Part shown: one piece after another, positions 9,092 to 18,192 of the stretch
How the letters are laid out: each line of letters begins with the position of its first letter
How positions within the stretch are numbered: the first letter of the stretch is position 1
From: Sinorhizobium sp. RAC02
GTDB lineage: Bacteria > Pseudomonadota > Alphaproteobacteria > Rhizobiales > Rhizobiaceae
Reading direction: 5' to 3'
DNA length: 64,000 bases
Assembly (NCBI RefSeq): GCF_001713395.1
Contig: NZ_CP016450.1
Span: forward strand, 558,001 to 622,000
Made by a program: the position numbers and the translations under genes
Notes under the pieces: generated by a model
Databases searched by the model: none
The model's input: only the letters and a program-made list of their open reading frames with translations
Told to the model about the DNA's origin: nothing

Positions 9092-10000
9092 CTACCGTCC
9101 CCGCCCACCCCGTAGCGCTTCCGCCAGCCCGACGAAATCCCGCGCCGCCTGCGGCAGGCTGGAGCCCTTGCGCCAGACCATGCCGACCTGCACGACTGGC
9201 AGTGCGCCGGAGACGTCGCGGCTTTCGATGCGGTCGCCTTCCAGCGACCAGGGGCGATAGACGAGATCGGGCAGAAGCGCGATGCCGGCGCCGGTGGCCA
9301 CCAGGCTGCGCACGGCTTCCACCGAGCGGGTGCGGAAGGCGACATGGGGGCGGGCGCCGAGGGCCGATAGGAGTTTGCCGGTGTTCTCCTCGATTTCGTC
9401 GACCGTCAGCATGATCAGCGGTTCCTTGGCGATATCGCTGACGGAGATGATATCGGCAGAGACGAGGGGATGGCCGATCGGCAGCCAGAGCCGATAGGGC
9501 GACGTTTCGATGATTTCCGCCTGGAGCGCCATGCGGTCGCGCAGGTTCGAGATGACCATGACGGCAACGTCCAGTTCGCCGCCGACCAGCAGGTGTTCCA
9601 GATAGGAGCCGTTGTCTTCGATGGCGCTGACGTCGATGCCCGGAAAGGCCCGGCGGTAGCGCGAGAGCAGGTCGGAGAGCACGTAGCCGGCGACGAGCGA
9701 GGTGACGCCGAGATTGAGCTGGCCCTTTTCCGCCATACGGTTGTCGGAGAAGGAGCGGCGAGCGTCGGACACGTCGGCGAGAATCTTTGTCGCGTGGCGC
9801 AGGAACTGGTGGCCGTTGTGCGTCGTCGTCAGGCCGCGCGGATGGCGATCGAAAAGCTCGACGCCGAGATCCGATTCGAGTTCCTTGATCGCCTCGGTGA
9901 TCGAGGATTGCGAGATCGACAGGTTCTGAGCGGCCCGGGTGACGGAACCCTGCTCCGCGACGGCGACGAAATATTGCAATTGCCGGAAGGTGAATGCCAT
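9092..10000 (-). CDS. LysR-family transcriptional regulator
   Basis: A 302-residue regulator. The N-terminal winged helix-turn-helix (about 4-62) reads FRQLQYFVAVAEQGSVTRAA then SQSSITEAIKELESDLGVEL, the standard LysR pattern. A periplasmic-binding-like effector domain follows (about 90-295). The start MAFTFRQ was chosen because it begins just before the HTH; the frame stays open upstream through the divergent esterase gene, which is an artefact of high GC. It is divergent from the esterase operon across 123 bases, so that operon is the likely target. Confidence 0.88.
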   Translation of the reverse strand: MAFTFRQLQYFVAVAEQGSVTRAAQNLSISQSSITEAIKELESDLGVELFDRHPRGLTTTHNGHQFLRHATKILADVSDARRSFSDNRMAEKGQLNLGVTSLVAGYVLSDLLSRYRRAFPGIDVSAIEDNGSYLEHLLVGGELDVAVMVISNLRDRMALQAEIIETSPYRLWLPIGHPLVSADIISVSDIAKEPLIMLTVDEIEENTGKLLSALGARPHVAFRTRSVEAVRSLVATGAGIALLPDLVYRPWSLEGDRIESRDVSGALPVVQVGMVWRKGSSLPQAARDFVGLAEALRGGRGR

Positions 10001-10123
10001 GCCGTCAGTTAATATGGCCAGCTCGAGCGAGGCAAGCGGCGAAAATTCCTTGGGAAAGCCGCGGACAAGACAGGCGCCGTCGCACGACCTTGTTATGGTA
10101 GCCGCAACTGACGAGGAGCCGCG

Positions 10124-11035
10124 ATGACCGAACGCCCCATGCCGACCGAGGAGGGCATTCTGGCCTTCCATAAGCGTTGCGAGGATTTCTATCCCGCCGA
10201 TGCCGTCGATGCGGACATTACCCAGCAGCGCGCCTGGTACGATGCGCTCTGCGCTGCCTTCGATGCCCCGCCGCCGGCGGGCATGGTCAAGGAGGATGGC
10301 TGGGTGGCGGAGCGCATACCGGTGCGCCGCTATCGGCCGGCCACAGTCACGACGGCAACGCGGCTGTTCTATATTCACGGCGGTGGTTTTGTCGTTGGCT
10401 CGCTCAACAGCCACGATGCGATCTGCGCCGAGATCGCCGAGGCGGCGGGGGCGGAGCTTGTTTCCGTTGATTATCGCCTGTCGCCCGAACATGTCTGGCC
10501 CGCCGCCTTCGATGATTGCTGGGCTGTCCTGATCGAGCTTTTGCTGGAGGAGCGCCGGGTCGTCGTGATCGGCGACAGCGCAGGTGGCAATCTTGCGGCC
10601 GGCATCGTGCTGAAGGCGCGGGACGAGGGACTGAAGGGTGTCGTCGGGCAGGCGCTGATCTATCCCGGCCTTGGCGGCGATCTTGTCTCCGGTTCCTATG
10701 AGGAGATGGCCAACGCACCCGGCTTATCGACCGCGGATACGGCCTATTACCGCACGATCTACCAGGCGCCGGAGGATGCGGCGCACGCCTTTCCGCTGCG
10801 GTCGGAAAATCTTGCCGGATTGCCGCCCGCCTTCATCACCGGCGCCTATTTCGATCCGCTGCGCGACGACGCGCGGGCCTATGCCGCTCGGCTGATTCTT
10901 GCCGGCGTACCGGTGGAGTACCGCGAGGAGAAGCAGATGATTCACGCATGGCTGCGCGCGCGCTTCATGAGCGAGGGTGCGAAGGCAGGCTTTGCCGCGC
11001 TCTGCGATGCCGTGCGCCGGATGGCGAAGCCATGA
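10124..11035 (+). CDS. Alpha/beta hydrolase, hormone-sensitive-lipase-type esterase
   Basis: A 303-residue cytoplasmic esterase or lipase-like hydrolase. The oxyanion-hole motif is YIHGGGFVVGS (about 85-95) and the nucleophile serine is in VIGDSAGGNLAAG (about 148-160). The catalytic acid is likely in FDPLRDDARAYA and the histidine in MIHAWLRA. This order matches family IV (HSL) esterases. GAGGAG lies six bases before the ATG. It is the first gene of a three-gene operon, overlapping the next gene by four bases. The natural substrate is unknown. Confidence 0.88.
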   Translation: MTERPMPTEEGILAFHKRCEDFYPADAVDADITQQRAWYDALCAAFDAPPPAGMVKEDGWVAERIPVRRYRPATVTTATRLFYIHGGGFVVGSLNSHDAICAEIAEAAGAELVSVDYRLSPEHVWPAAFDDCWAVLIELLLEERRVVVIGDSAGGNLAAGIVLKARDEGLKGVVGQALIYPGLGGDLVSGSYEEMANAPGLSTADTAYYRTIYQAPEDAAHAFPLRSENLAGLPPAFITGAYFDPLRDDARAYAARLILAGVPVEYREEKQMIHAWLRARFMSEGAKAGFAALCDAVRRMAKP

Positions 11036-11448
11036 GCGGCGTTACCGACCTGGACGACCTGTTGGCGACCATGGAGCCCACCCTGGTCGAGGGCATTTTC
11101 GTCTATGCCAGTGTGCTGGCCGACGATTTGGCAAACCACCTTTCCCGCCGGCCGATCGGCCTCTTCCGGGAGGAGGAAGGTATCACGCTGATCTTGCCGG
11201 TCGACGCCGCCGAAGGGTTGGCGGCAAGCCCGCCGATGCGCATGATCACGCTGACCGTGCATTCCTCGCTGGAAGCCGTCGGTTTGACGGCGGCCTTCGC
11301 CACGGCGTTGACGGTAGAGGGCATCAGCGCCAACGTGGTTGCCGGCTACCATCACGACCATATATTCGTTCCCGAGCGGGATGCCGAACGGGCGCTCGAA
11401 ACGCTGAAGGCCTTGTCCCGGGCGGCGCGTGAAAAGGGAGATGCGTGA
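11032..11448 (+). CDS. ACT-domain protein (DUF2241-like)
   Basis: A 138-residue protein. The core VTDLDDLLATMEPTLVEGIF followed by LTVHSSLEAVGLTAAFATAL and ISANVVAGYHHDHIFV matches small stand-alone ACT_3/DUF2241 proteins, which resemble amino-acid-binding regulatory domains. No catalytic motif is visible. The start ATG overlaps the esterase stop (ATGA at 11032-11035), so translation is coupled. Function is unknown; binding of a small ligand is the family-based guess. Confidence 0.75.
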   Translation: MSGVTDLDDLLATMEPTLVEGIFVYASVLADDLANHLSRRPIGLFREEEGITLILPVDAAEGLAASPPMRMITLTVHSSLEAVGLTAAFATALTVEGISANVVAGYHHDHIFVPERDAERALETLKALSRAAREKGDA

Positions 11449-11798
11449 TGAATGTTCTGCGCTTTGCAGGTGTCGCTCTGGCTTTCGGGATGTTTGCGGT
11501 GGGGCAGCCGGTCTCCTTTGCCGAGGATGCGGCAGTGCCCATCCCCGCCTGCGCCTTGTCGGGCTCGAAGAGCGTCTTCATCGGCGGTGCGCCGGCTCTT
11601 CGGCTCTCCGACGTGGTGAATTGCCCGCCGGAACTCTACGAGATCGTACCGAGCATCATGATCGAGGGCCAGCCCATGGTGAAGTTCCGCACCGGTGTCG
11701 GCGAGAAGGGCAATTGCACGGCGCGGGGCGATGAAACGGTGAGTGTTGAAGGTGGATCCGCCAGCCGTCTTGGCGATGTGACCTGCACGCAGAATTGA
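11448..11798 (+). CDS. Small exported PAAR-like repeat protein
   Basis: A 116-residue protein with a signal peptide (about 1-26, ending VSFAEDA). The mature part contains two PAAR-like units: KSVFIGGAPALRLSDVVNC and, near the end, ETVSVEGGSASRLGDVTC, separated by a central IEGQPMVKF segment. These echo the xxGxPAARxGDxxxC pattern of proteins that cap type VI secretion spikes. No other T6SS gene is present here and a Sec signal is unusual for a spike tip. The ATG overlaps the previous stop, and AAGGGAG precedes it. The role is unknown. Confidence 0.6.
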   Translation: MNVLRFAGVALAFGMFAVGQPVSFAEDAAVPIPACALSGSKSVFIGGAPALRLSDVVNCPPELYEIVPSIMIEGQPMVKFRTGVGEKGNCTARGDETVSVEGGSASRLGDVTCTQN

Positions 11799-11839
11799 GT
11801 GAAGGGCGGTTTGGCCGAGAAAGCCATCCTACCCTCGAC

Positions 11840-11927
11840 GTCATCCTCGGGCTCGACCCGAGGATCCACGTCCCACTGCATAGCTTGAGTTTGTGGCATG
11901 GATCCTCGGGTCGAGCCCGAGGATGAC
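11840..11927. repeat. Nested palindromic intergenic repeat, 29-bp arms
   Basis: Arms at 11840-11868 and 11899-11927 are perfect reverse complements over 29 bases, starting GTCATCCTCGGGCTCGACCC. Each arm is itself palindromic around CTCGA, so a cruciform or three-hairpin RNA could form. A degenerate relative lies at 42765-42838. It sits between converging operons. It resembles dispersed palindromic elements of rhizobial genomes. Confidence 0.75.
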
Positions 11928-11952
11928 GAGTAGAGAGGCTTGCGGGCGCTCC

Positions 11953-11981
11953 AAAGAAAAACGGGCGACCGAGGCCGCCCG
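11953..11981 (-). terminator. Rho-independent terminator of the peptide ABC operon
   Basis: On the minus strand a CGGGCG...CGCCCG stem is followed by TTTTTCTTT, seven bases after the ATPase stop. This is a standard intrinsic terminator for the 17134-11988 operon. Confidence 0.75.
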
Positions 11982-11987
11982 CTTTGT

Positions 11988-13619
11988 TCAATTGCCAGCG
12001 CTTTCCATGCGCCGGGTCGTCAGCACCTTCTCCAGCCAGCCGATCTCCATCTCGGGAACGGATTTCAGGAGCAGGTCGGTGTAGTCGTCGAAGGGTGGCG
12101 AGAGCACCGTCGATTTCGGGCCGAAGCGGACGAGTTTTCCCCGGTGCATCACGGCCACGCTATCGGCGATGGCGCGCACGATGGCGATGTCGTGGGTGAT
12201 GAACATGTAGGAGACGTGGGTCTCGTCCTGGAGTTTCAACAGCAGCTTCAGGATGCCTTCCGCCACCAGCGGGTCGAGGGCGGAGGTTGGCTCGTCGCAC
12301 AGGATAAGTTCCGGCTTTGCCGCGAGCGCACGCGCGATCGCCACGCGCTGCTTCTGGCCGCCGGACAGTTCTGCCGGGTAACGGTCGGCGAAGCGGCCGC
12401 CCATTTCGATCTGCTCCAAGAGTTCCTTCACCCGCTCGGTCTTCTGCTGGCCGCGCATGCCATAGTAGAAGGTGAGCGGACGGCCGACGATGTCGCGCAC
12501 CGTCTGGCGGGGGTTCATCGCGGTGTCGGCCATCTGGTAGATCATCTGGACGCGGCGCAGTTCGTCGTTCGACCGGCCCTTCAGCGCCTTCGGCAAGGGC
12601 TTGCCGTCGAAGCTGATCGTGCCCTCCTGCGGGGGAAGCAGGCCGGTGATGACGCGGGCGAGGGTGGATTTTCCCGAGCCCGATTCCCCTACCACCGCCA
12701 GCGTCTGGCCCTTTGGCAGGTGCAGGGAAACGTTCTGCAGCACCTTGAAGCCGTTGGAATAGCCGGCGGTGATGTTGTCGACCTTCAGAAGCGTATCCGA
12801 CTGGTCGGGCGCCTCCTCGCGTTTGGTGCCGCGCACATTGACCAGCGCGCGGGTATAGTCCTGCGTCGGCGCCTCGATGATCTGCTTTACCGAGCCGTAT
12901 TCCACCATCTTGCCATGCCGGAGCACCAGGATGTCGTCCGTGATCTGCGCCACGACCGCAAGGTCGTGGGTGATGTAGAGCGCGGCCGTATGCGTCTCTT
13001 CGATGGCATGCTTGATCGCGGCAAGCACGTCGATCTGCGTCGTCACGTCGAGCGCTGTGGTCGGCTCGTCGAAGACGATGAGTTCCGGGTTCGGGCAGAG
13101 CGCCATGGCGGTCATGGCGCGCTGGAGCTGGCCGCCGGAGACCTGGTGCGGATAGCGCTGGCCGAAGGTTTCCGGGCTTGGCAGGCCGAGCACCTTGAAC
13201 AGGTAGAGCGCGCGCTTTTCCGCTTCCGCACGGGTCATGATGCCGTGTTTCAGCGAGGCCTCGATCACCTGCTCGCCGAGCCGGTGGGCGGGGTTGAAAG
13301 CTGCTGCCGCTGATTGCGCGACGTAGCAGACCTTGCAGCCGCGTACCTTGCGGATGCCGTTGGGGCCGAGCTTCAGCAGGTCCTGCCCGTTGAGCAGCAC
13401 CTCGCCGCCGGTGATGCGCACCCCGCCGCGCCCATAGGCGAGTGCGGTGAGGCCGATCGTCGATTTGCCGGCACCGGATTCGCCGATGAGGCCGAGCACC
13501 TTGCCCTTTTCGACATTGAAGGACACGCCTTCGACGAGGGTGACGGTGCGCGGCGGCTCGCCCGGCGGGTAGCTGGTCGCCTCGATCTTCAGATTCTTGA
13601 CGGAAAGCAGATCAGGCAT
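11988..13619 (-). CDS. Peptide-type ABC transporter ATP-binding protein, fused DppD-DppF
   Basis: A 543-residue protein with two ABC ATPase domains in one chain. The first (about 1-260) has GESGAGKST, VSGGQLQRAMTAMAL and LIVFDEPTTALD. The second (about 275-530) has GESGSGKST, LSGGQKQRVAIARAL and LILCDEPTSALD. This GsiA-like fusion replaces the usual DppD/DppF pair. It closes the operon SBP-permease-permease-ATPase and overlaps the upstream permease by eight bases. The substrate is probably a peptide or another small cationic solute; the adjacent carnitine operon makes a betaine possible but unproven. Confidence 0.9.
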   Translation of the reverse strand: MPDLLSVKNLKIEATSYPPGEPPRTVTLVEGVSFNVEKGKVLGLIGESGAGKSTIGLTALAYGRGGVRITGGEVLLNGQDLLKLGPNGIRKVRGCKVCYVAQSAAAAFNPAHRLGEQVIEASLKHGIMTRAEAEKRALYLFKVLGLPSPETFGQRYPHQVSGGQLQRAMTAMALCPNPELIVFDEPTTALDVTTQIDVLAAIKHAIEETHTAALYITHDLAVVAQITDDILVLRHGKMVEYGSVKQIIEAPTQDYTRALVNVRGTKREEAPDQSDTLLKVDNITAGYSNGFKVLQNVSLHLPKGQTLAVVGESGSGKSTLARVITGLLPPQEGTISFDGKPLPKALKGRSNDELRRVQMIYQMADTAMNPRQTVRDIVGRPLTFYYGMRGQQKTERVKELLEQIEMGGRFADRYPAELSGGQKQRVAIARALAAKPELILCDEPTSALDPLVAEGILKLLLKLQDETHVSYMFITHDIAIVRAIADSVAVMHRGKLVRFGPKSTVLSPPFDDYTDLLLKSVPEMEIGWLEKVLTTRRMESAGN

Positions 13620-14439
13620 CGCCGCGCCCTCCCTTGAGGCTCGAGGTGCGTTTCATCAGCCAGTCGACGACGAGGTTGACGCAGATGGCCAGCCCCGCAA
13701 TCGCACCGCCCGGAATAAGGGCGGCGGAAATGCCGAAGATGATGCCGTCCTTGTTGTCCTTTACCATGCCGCCCCAATCCGCCGCCGGCGGCTGGATGCC
13801 GAGGCCGAGGAAGGAGAGGGTGGAGAGGAACAGGATCGAGAAGGCGAAGCGCAGGCCGAATTCGGCCAAGAGCGGCGAGAGCGTGTTGGGCAGGATTTCG
13901 CGAAAAATGATCCAGCCGGTGCCTTCGCCGCGCAGACGCGCCGCTTCCACGAACTCCATGACCGCGACATCGAGCGCGACGGCGCGGCCGATGCGGTAGA
14001 CGCGGGTACTGTCGAGGACCGCCATCACGAGGATGAGGATCCAGAGCTGCTGGGGAAGAACGGCCAGCACGACGAGGGCGAAGATCAAGGTCGGGATCGC
14101 CATCATCAGGTCGTTGAAGCGCGAGAAGGCCTGGTCGATCAGTCCGCCCGTGACGGCGGCCGTGAAGGACAGGAGCATGCCGAGCGAGAACGAGAGCACG
14201 GTTGCGGCCAACGCCACGAAGATCGTGGTGCGGGCGCCGAAGATCAGACGCGAGAAGAGGTCGCGGCCGAGATTGTCGGTGCCAAGCAGGTAATCGCCGC
14301 CGATCGGCTCCCAGACGGAGCCGACGATCTGGCTCTCGCTATAGGGGGCGATGATGGGGGCGAAAAGGGCGCAGAAGAGGGCAAGGGCGATGCCCAGAAT
14401 GCCGACCCAGGCGCTGACGGGGATACTGGAAAGTCTCAT
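13612..14439 (-). CDS. Peptide-type ABC transporter permease (DppC-like)
   Basis: A 275-residue inner-membrane protein with six helices. The first helix (about 8-28) and the segment GTDNLGRDLFSRLIFGAR are hallmarks of DppC/OppC permeases. The coupling loop EAARLRGEGTGWIIFREILP lies near residue 165. It overlaps the DppB-like gene by four bases and the ATPase gene by eight, giving a tightly packed operon. Confidence 0.9.
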   Translation of the reverse strand: MRLSSIPVSAWVGILGIALALFCALFAPIIAPYSESQIVGSVWEPIGGDYLLGTDNLGRDLFSRLIFGARTTIFVALAATVLSFSLGMLLSFTAAVTGGLIDQAFSRFNDLMMAIPTLIFALVVLAVLPQQLWILILVMAVLDSTRVYRIGRAVALDVAVMEFVEAARLRGEGTGWIIFREILPNTLSPLLAEFGLRFAFSILFLSTLSFLGLGIQPPAADWGGMVKDNKDGIIFGISAALIPGGAIAGLAICVNLVVDWLMKRTSSLKGGRGDA

Positions 14440-15545
14440 CGCGGATGCCTCAATCTGGGGTTCGCGATGATCGCAAGGATATCGGCGAACATGTTGAGGA
14501 AGATGTAGAAGGCGGCGAAGATCAGGCCGCAGGCCTGCACCACCGGCATGTCACGCACCGTCACGGCGTCGACCATATACTGGCCCATGCCGGGATAGAC
14601 GAACACCACTTCCACGACGACGACGCCGACGACGAGATAGGCGAGGTTGAGCGCGATGACGTTGATGACCGGCGCCAAGGCGTTCGGTGCTGCATGTTTT
14701 GCGATGACGCGAAGGCTGCCGAGACCCTTGAGTTCGGCCGTCTCCACATAGGCGGACGACATGACGTTGAGGATGGCTGCGCGCGTCATGCGCATCATGT
14801 GGGCGAGCACGACGAGGACGAGGGTTGCCGTTGGCAGTGCAATGGCGGAAAGCCGCTGGCCGATGGTCATGCTTTCATAGACCGTCGCCGGGAAGGTGGC
14901 GACGCCGAGCTGCACGGCGAAGAACAGGATCAGCAGGTAGCCGACGAAGAACTCGGGAAGCGAGATCGCCGCCAGCGAGATGACGTTGATGATCTTGTCG
15001 GGCAGGCGGTTTCGGTATTGCACGGCGAGCATGCCGAGCCCGACCGCGAGCGGAACCGAGATGATGGCTGCAAAGAAAGCGAGGAACAGCGAATTGCCGA
15101 GGCGCTTGCCGATCTGTTCGCTGACCGAGTTTTTCGAGGCCCAGGAACTGCCGAAATCACCCTGGATGGCGCCGCCGAGCCATTTGAAGTAGCGGGTGGT
15201 GGCCGGCTGGTCGAGGCCGAGATCCTTGCGGATGTTCTCGATGGCCTGTGGCGTGGCGGACTGGCCGAGATAGGTCGTGGCGAAGTCGCCGGGCAGGGCT
15301 TCCACGCCCCCGAAGATCATCAGGGACACGGCGAAGAGCAAGGCCACGCTGAGCGCAAGGCGTTGCAGGATGAGCGCAGCGAGCGGGCTGCTCTTGCTGA
15401 GTTTCGCCCAGAACGAAGGGGTCACTTCGTTGATGGGGGCTCCAGTGGACGCAACCGACCCGGCAACGCCGACAGACTGCGGGGCTTCGCCCGCAGCCGT
15501 CGTTGCTGTCAGCTCCGGACCGTGCGCCGGTCCGCGGCCGGTCAT
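14436..15545 (-). CDS. Peptide-type ABC transporter permease (DppB-like)
   Basis: A 369-residue permease. After an unusually long hydrophilic N-terminus (about 1-55, rich in Ala, Thr and Gly) comes a standard DppB core, with RLALSVALLFAVSLMIFGG and the segment KDLGLDQPATTRYFKWLGG. The coupling loop is ETAELKGLGSLRVIAKHAAP. The ATG chosen at 15545 overlaps the binding-protein stop by one base; a slightly longer reading to 15560 is possible. DppB proteins are usually about 310-340 residues, so the extra N-terminus is a small oddity. Confidence 0.87.
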   Translation of the reverse strand: MTGRGPAHGPELTATTAAGEAPQSVGVAGSVASTGAPINEVTPSFWAKLSKSSPLAALILQRLALSVALLFAVSLMIFGGVEALPGDFATTYLGQSATPQAIENIRKDLGLDQPATTRYFKWLGGAIQGDFGSSWASKNSVSEQIGKRLGNSLFLAFFAAIISVPLAVGLGMLAVQYRNRLPDKIINVISLAAISLPEFFVGYLLILFFAVQLGVATFPATVYESMTIGQRLSAIALPTATLVLVVLAHMMRMTRAAILNVMSSAYVETAELKGLGSLRVIAKHAAPNALAPVINVIALNLAYLVVGVVVVEVVFVYPGMGQYMVDAVTVRDMPVVQACGLIFAAFYIFLNMFADILAIIANPRLRHPR

Positions 15546-17134
15546 CAGGCGTCGAGCCACACGCGGGTTGCGACGAAGCCGTTCGACATGTCGTTGCCGA
15601 TATCGTGCACGTAACCCTTCACCTGCTTGCCGCAGGCGTTCACGAAGTCGTTGAACATCGGCAGGATGAGGCCGCCTTCGTCACGCACCATCATGGCCAT
15701 GGCGCGGTACATGTCCTTGCGCTTGGCTTCGTCGAGTTCTGAGCGGGCTTCGAGCACCATCTTGTCGAAGTCTTCGCGCAGGAAGCGCGTGTCGTTCCAG
15801 TCGGCCTTCGAGAGATAGGCGGTCGAGTACATCTGGTCCTGCGTCGGACGGCCGCCCCAATAGGAGGTCGAGAACGGCTGCACGTTCCAGACGTTCGACC
15901 AGTAGCCGTCGCCGGGTTCACGCTTCACTTCGATCTCGATGCCGGCCTTCTTGGCGCTCTCCTGGTAGAGAACGGCCGCGTCCACGGCGCCCGGGAAGGC
16001 GACGTCCGAGGTGCGCAGCAGGACCGAGCCGCTGTGGCCCGACTTCTTGTAGTGGAAGGCGGCCTTGTCCGGATCGTAGGCGCGCTGCTCGATGCCTTCC
16101 GGGAAGAGGGCATAGGTCTCGTTGATCGGGAAGTCGTTGCCGACCTTGCCGTAACCGCCGAGCACCTTTTCCAGCATCGTCTCACGGTCCATCGCATATT
16201 TCAGGGCGAGGCGGAGATCGTTGTTGTCGAACGGCGCCGTGTTGCAATGCATGATGAACACGTAGTGGCCGCGGCCGGAGGTGGAGAGGATTTCCACGGT
16301 CGGCGCACGCTTCAGGAGATCAACGGTCTTCGGGTCGACGCGGTTGATATAGTGGACCTGGCCGGAGGAGAGGGCGGCGATACGGGCCGTCGCGTCGTTC
16401 ATCGCGATCATTTCGACCGTATCGACATAACCGCGGTCCTGGCGCCAGTCATCCTTGTTGCGCTCGAAGGTGGCGCGTACGCCGGCTTCGAAACTGGTGA
16501 CCTTGAAGGGGCCGGTGCCGATCATCGCGTTCGGATCGTCGAGACCGCCATTCGGCTGGATGACGAGGTGGTAGTCGGTCAAAAGCAGCGGCAGGTCGGC
16601 ATTGCCTTCCGAAAGTACGAGGACAAGCTTGTCGCCGTCGGCCTTGATTTCCTTGATCGACTTCATGACGCCGAGTGCGCCCGATTCCGACTTCTCATCG
16701 GTGTGGCGCTGCAGGGTCTTGATGACGTCGTCGACCGTCAGCTCCTTGCCGTCATGGAATTTCACGCCCTTGCGGATGGCGAAAGTCCAGGTTGAGGCGT
16801 CGGCGGACGGTTCCCAGGATTCGGCGAGCGCCGGAACCGGCTTGCCGGTCAGCGGCTCGGATTCCACGAGCATGTCGCCCCAGTTGCGGTTCACGACGAA
16901 CATGAACTGCGAGAGCGCCTTTGCGGGGTCCTTCGAGTCGGTCGCGGCGGCGCCTTCGAGGCCGAGCTTGAGGTTGCCGCCACGCTTCGGCTCCTGCGCC
17001 TTGGCGGCGGTGTCGAACATGGTGCCGGCGACGGCAAGCGTGATGCCGAAGGCAGCAGCGCGGCCCATGAACTCGCGGCGGTTCATCTTGCCGAGCGTGA
17101 CCTGGCTGGTGAGGTAGTTGGTGTAATCAGTCAT
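15545..17134 (-). CDS. Peptide-type ABC transporter substrate-binding protein, Tat-exported
   Basis: A 529-residue family 5 solute-binding protein. A twin-arginine signal is visible (MNRREFMGRAAAFGITLAVA, preceded by 16 residues), ending around TAAKAQEP. The mature protein has the family signature region AESWEPSADASTWTFAIRKG, where the ligand cavity starts. The start MTDYTNYLT was chosen because AGGGGA lies directly upstream. It is the first gene of the four-gene importer operon and lies 276 bases from the caiD stop on the same strand. Confidence 0.9.
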   Translation of the reverse strand: MTDYTNYLTSQVTLGKMNRREFMGRAAAFGITLAVAGTMFDTAAKAQEPKRGGNLKLGLEGAAATDSKDPAKALSQFMFVVNRNWGDMLVESEPLTGKPVPALAESWEPSADASTWTFAIRKGVKFHDGKELTVDDVIKTLQRHTDEKSESGALGVMKSIKEIKADGDKLVLVLSEGNADLPLLLTDYHLVIQPNGGLDDPNAMIGTGPFKVTSFEAGVRATFERNKDDWRQDRGYVDTVEMIAMNDATARIAALSSGQVHYINRVDPKTVDLLKRAPTVEILSTSGRGHYVFIMHCNTAPFDNNDLRLALKYAMDRETMLEKVLGGYGKVGNDFPINETYALFPEGIEQRAYDPDKAAFHYKKSGHSGSVLLRTSDVAFPGAVDAAVLYQESAKKAGIEIEVKREPGDGYWSNVWNVQPFSTSYWGGRPTQDQMYSTAYLSKADWNDTRFLREDFDKMVLEARSELDEAKRKDMYRAMAMMVRDEGGLILPMFNDFVNACGKQVKGYVHDIGNDMSNGFVATRVWLDA

Positions 17135-17409
17135 TCCCCTGTTCCCTTTGCTCGCCCTGAAGTGGGCATTTGTCGTTGTGATTGGCAGAATTTCTGTTTT
17201 TGGCCTGTAAGGCAACCTCCCGACCGGCTTTTCTTGCCGGCGGCGGCGCATTTCCCGTTTTCCCGAATGCCTCCTTCATTCGCCGCATGGCGGCTCGTCT
17301 ATTATAAACTATTCACGTATCAGACGCGTGTAACGCTTTAATTTACCTATTTCTTCCACAAGCCAAACTTATGGAAAGATGCGGACTTTGCCCGATGCAG
17401 GGGCGTATC
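17135..17409. other. 275-base intergenic spacer between caiD and the peptide ABC operon
   Basis: No coding frame is convincing here. On the minus strand TATAAT occurs at 17306-17301 in an AT-rich patch, a candidate -10 for the importer operon, but no good -35 is found at normal spacing. No clear terminator follows caiD, so partial read-through from the carnitine operon into the importer is possible. Confidence 0.35.
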
Positions 17410-18192
17410 CTATCGTCCCTTCCAGACGGGATCACGCTTTTCCGCGAAGGCGCGGGCGCCCTCGAGTTGATCCTCGCTGGAATAGAGAACGTCGACCGTC
17501 GGAAATTGCCGGCGGGTGATCTTGTTCATGGTCGTCTGGAACGCCTCGCCCTCGGCGGCGCGCACCACTTCCTTGATGGCGGCGTAGACGAGCGGCGGGC
17601 CGCTTTCGAGCAAGCGCGCCAGTTCCCAGGCGCGGTCGAGCAGCTTGTCGGCCGGCAGGATCTCGTTGATGAAGCCCCAGCGGTGCGCCTCCTGCACGTC
17701 CAGCCAGCGGCCGGTCAACAGTATGTCCATGGCGATGTGGTAGGGAATGCGCTTCGGCAGCTTGATCGAGGCGGCATCCGCCACCGTGCCGGAGCGGATT
17801 TCCGGCAGCGCGAAGGTTGCATGTTCGGCAGCGAGGATCAGGTCGGTGGAGAGCGCGATTTCGAGCCCGCCGCCGCAGCAGATGCCGTTGACCGCCGCGA
17901 TGATCGGCTTGTTGAGGTCGCGCAGTTCCTGCATGCCGCCGAAACCGCCGACACCGTAATCGCCATCGACTGCGTCACCGGCGGCGGCCGCCTTCAGATC
18001 CCATCCTGGACAGAAGAATTTCTCCCCCGCACCGGTGATGATGGCGACGCGCAAGGTGTCGTCGTCGCGGAAGTCGGCAAAGATCCTGCCCATGATGCGG
18101 CTGGTCACGAGGTCGATCGCGTTCGCCTTGGGGCGATCGATCGTGACTTCCAGGATGCCACCTTCGCGGCGCTGTCGTATCGGTCCGGTCAT
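17410..18192 (-). CDS. caiD: Crotonobetainyl-CoA hydratase (CaiD-like)
   Basis: A 260-residue enoyl-CoA hydratase/isomerase. It would interconvert crotonobetainyl-CoA and carnitinyl-CoA. Stretches such as TIDRPKANAID, DLKAAAAGDAVDGDYG, IIAAVNGICCGGGLEIAL and the end AFAEKRDPVWKGR closely follow E. coli CaiD as remembered. The oxyanion-hole motifs (F-C-P-G-W-D and CCGGG) are intact. It overlaps the CoA-ligase gene by four bases and is the last gene of the carnitine operon. Its position suggests a gamma-butyrobetaine to carnitine branch. Confidence 0.88.
   Translation of the reverse strand: MTGPIRQRREGGILEVTIDRPKANAIDLVTSRIMGRIFADFRDDDTLRVAIITGAGEKFFCPGWDLKAAAAGDAVDGDYGVGGFGGMQELRDLNKPIIAAVNGICCGGGLEIALSTDLILAAEHATFALPEIRSGTVADAASIKLPKRIPYHIAMDILLTGRWLDVQEAHRWGFINEILPADKLLDRAWELARLLESGPPLVYAAIKEVVRAAEGEAFQTTMNKITRRQFPTVDVLYSSEDQLEGARAFAEKRDPVWKGR

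Noticed and set aside
11448..11798. A type VI secretion spike protein
   Set aside because: The PAAR resemblance is partial, there is a Sec signal peptide, and no VgrG, Hcp or other T6SS gene is in the window.
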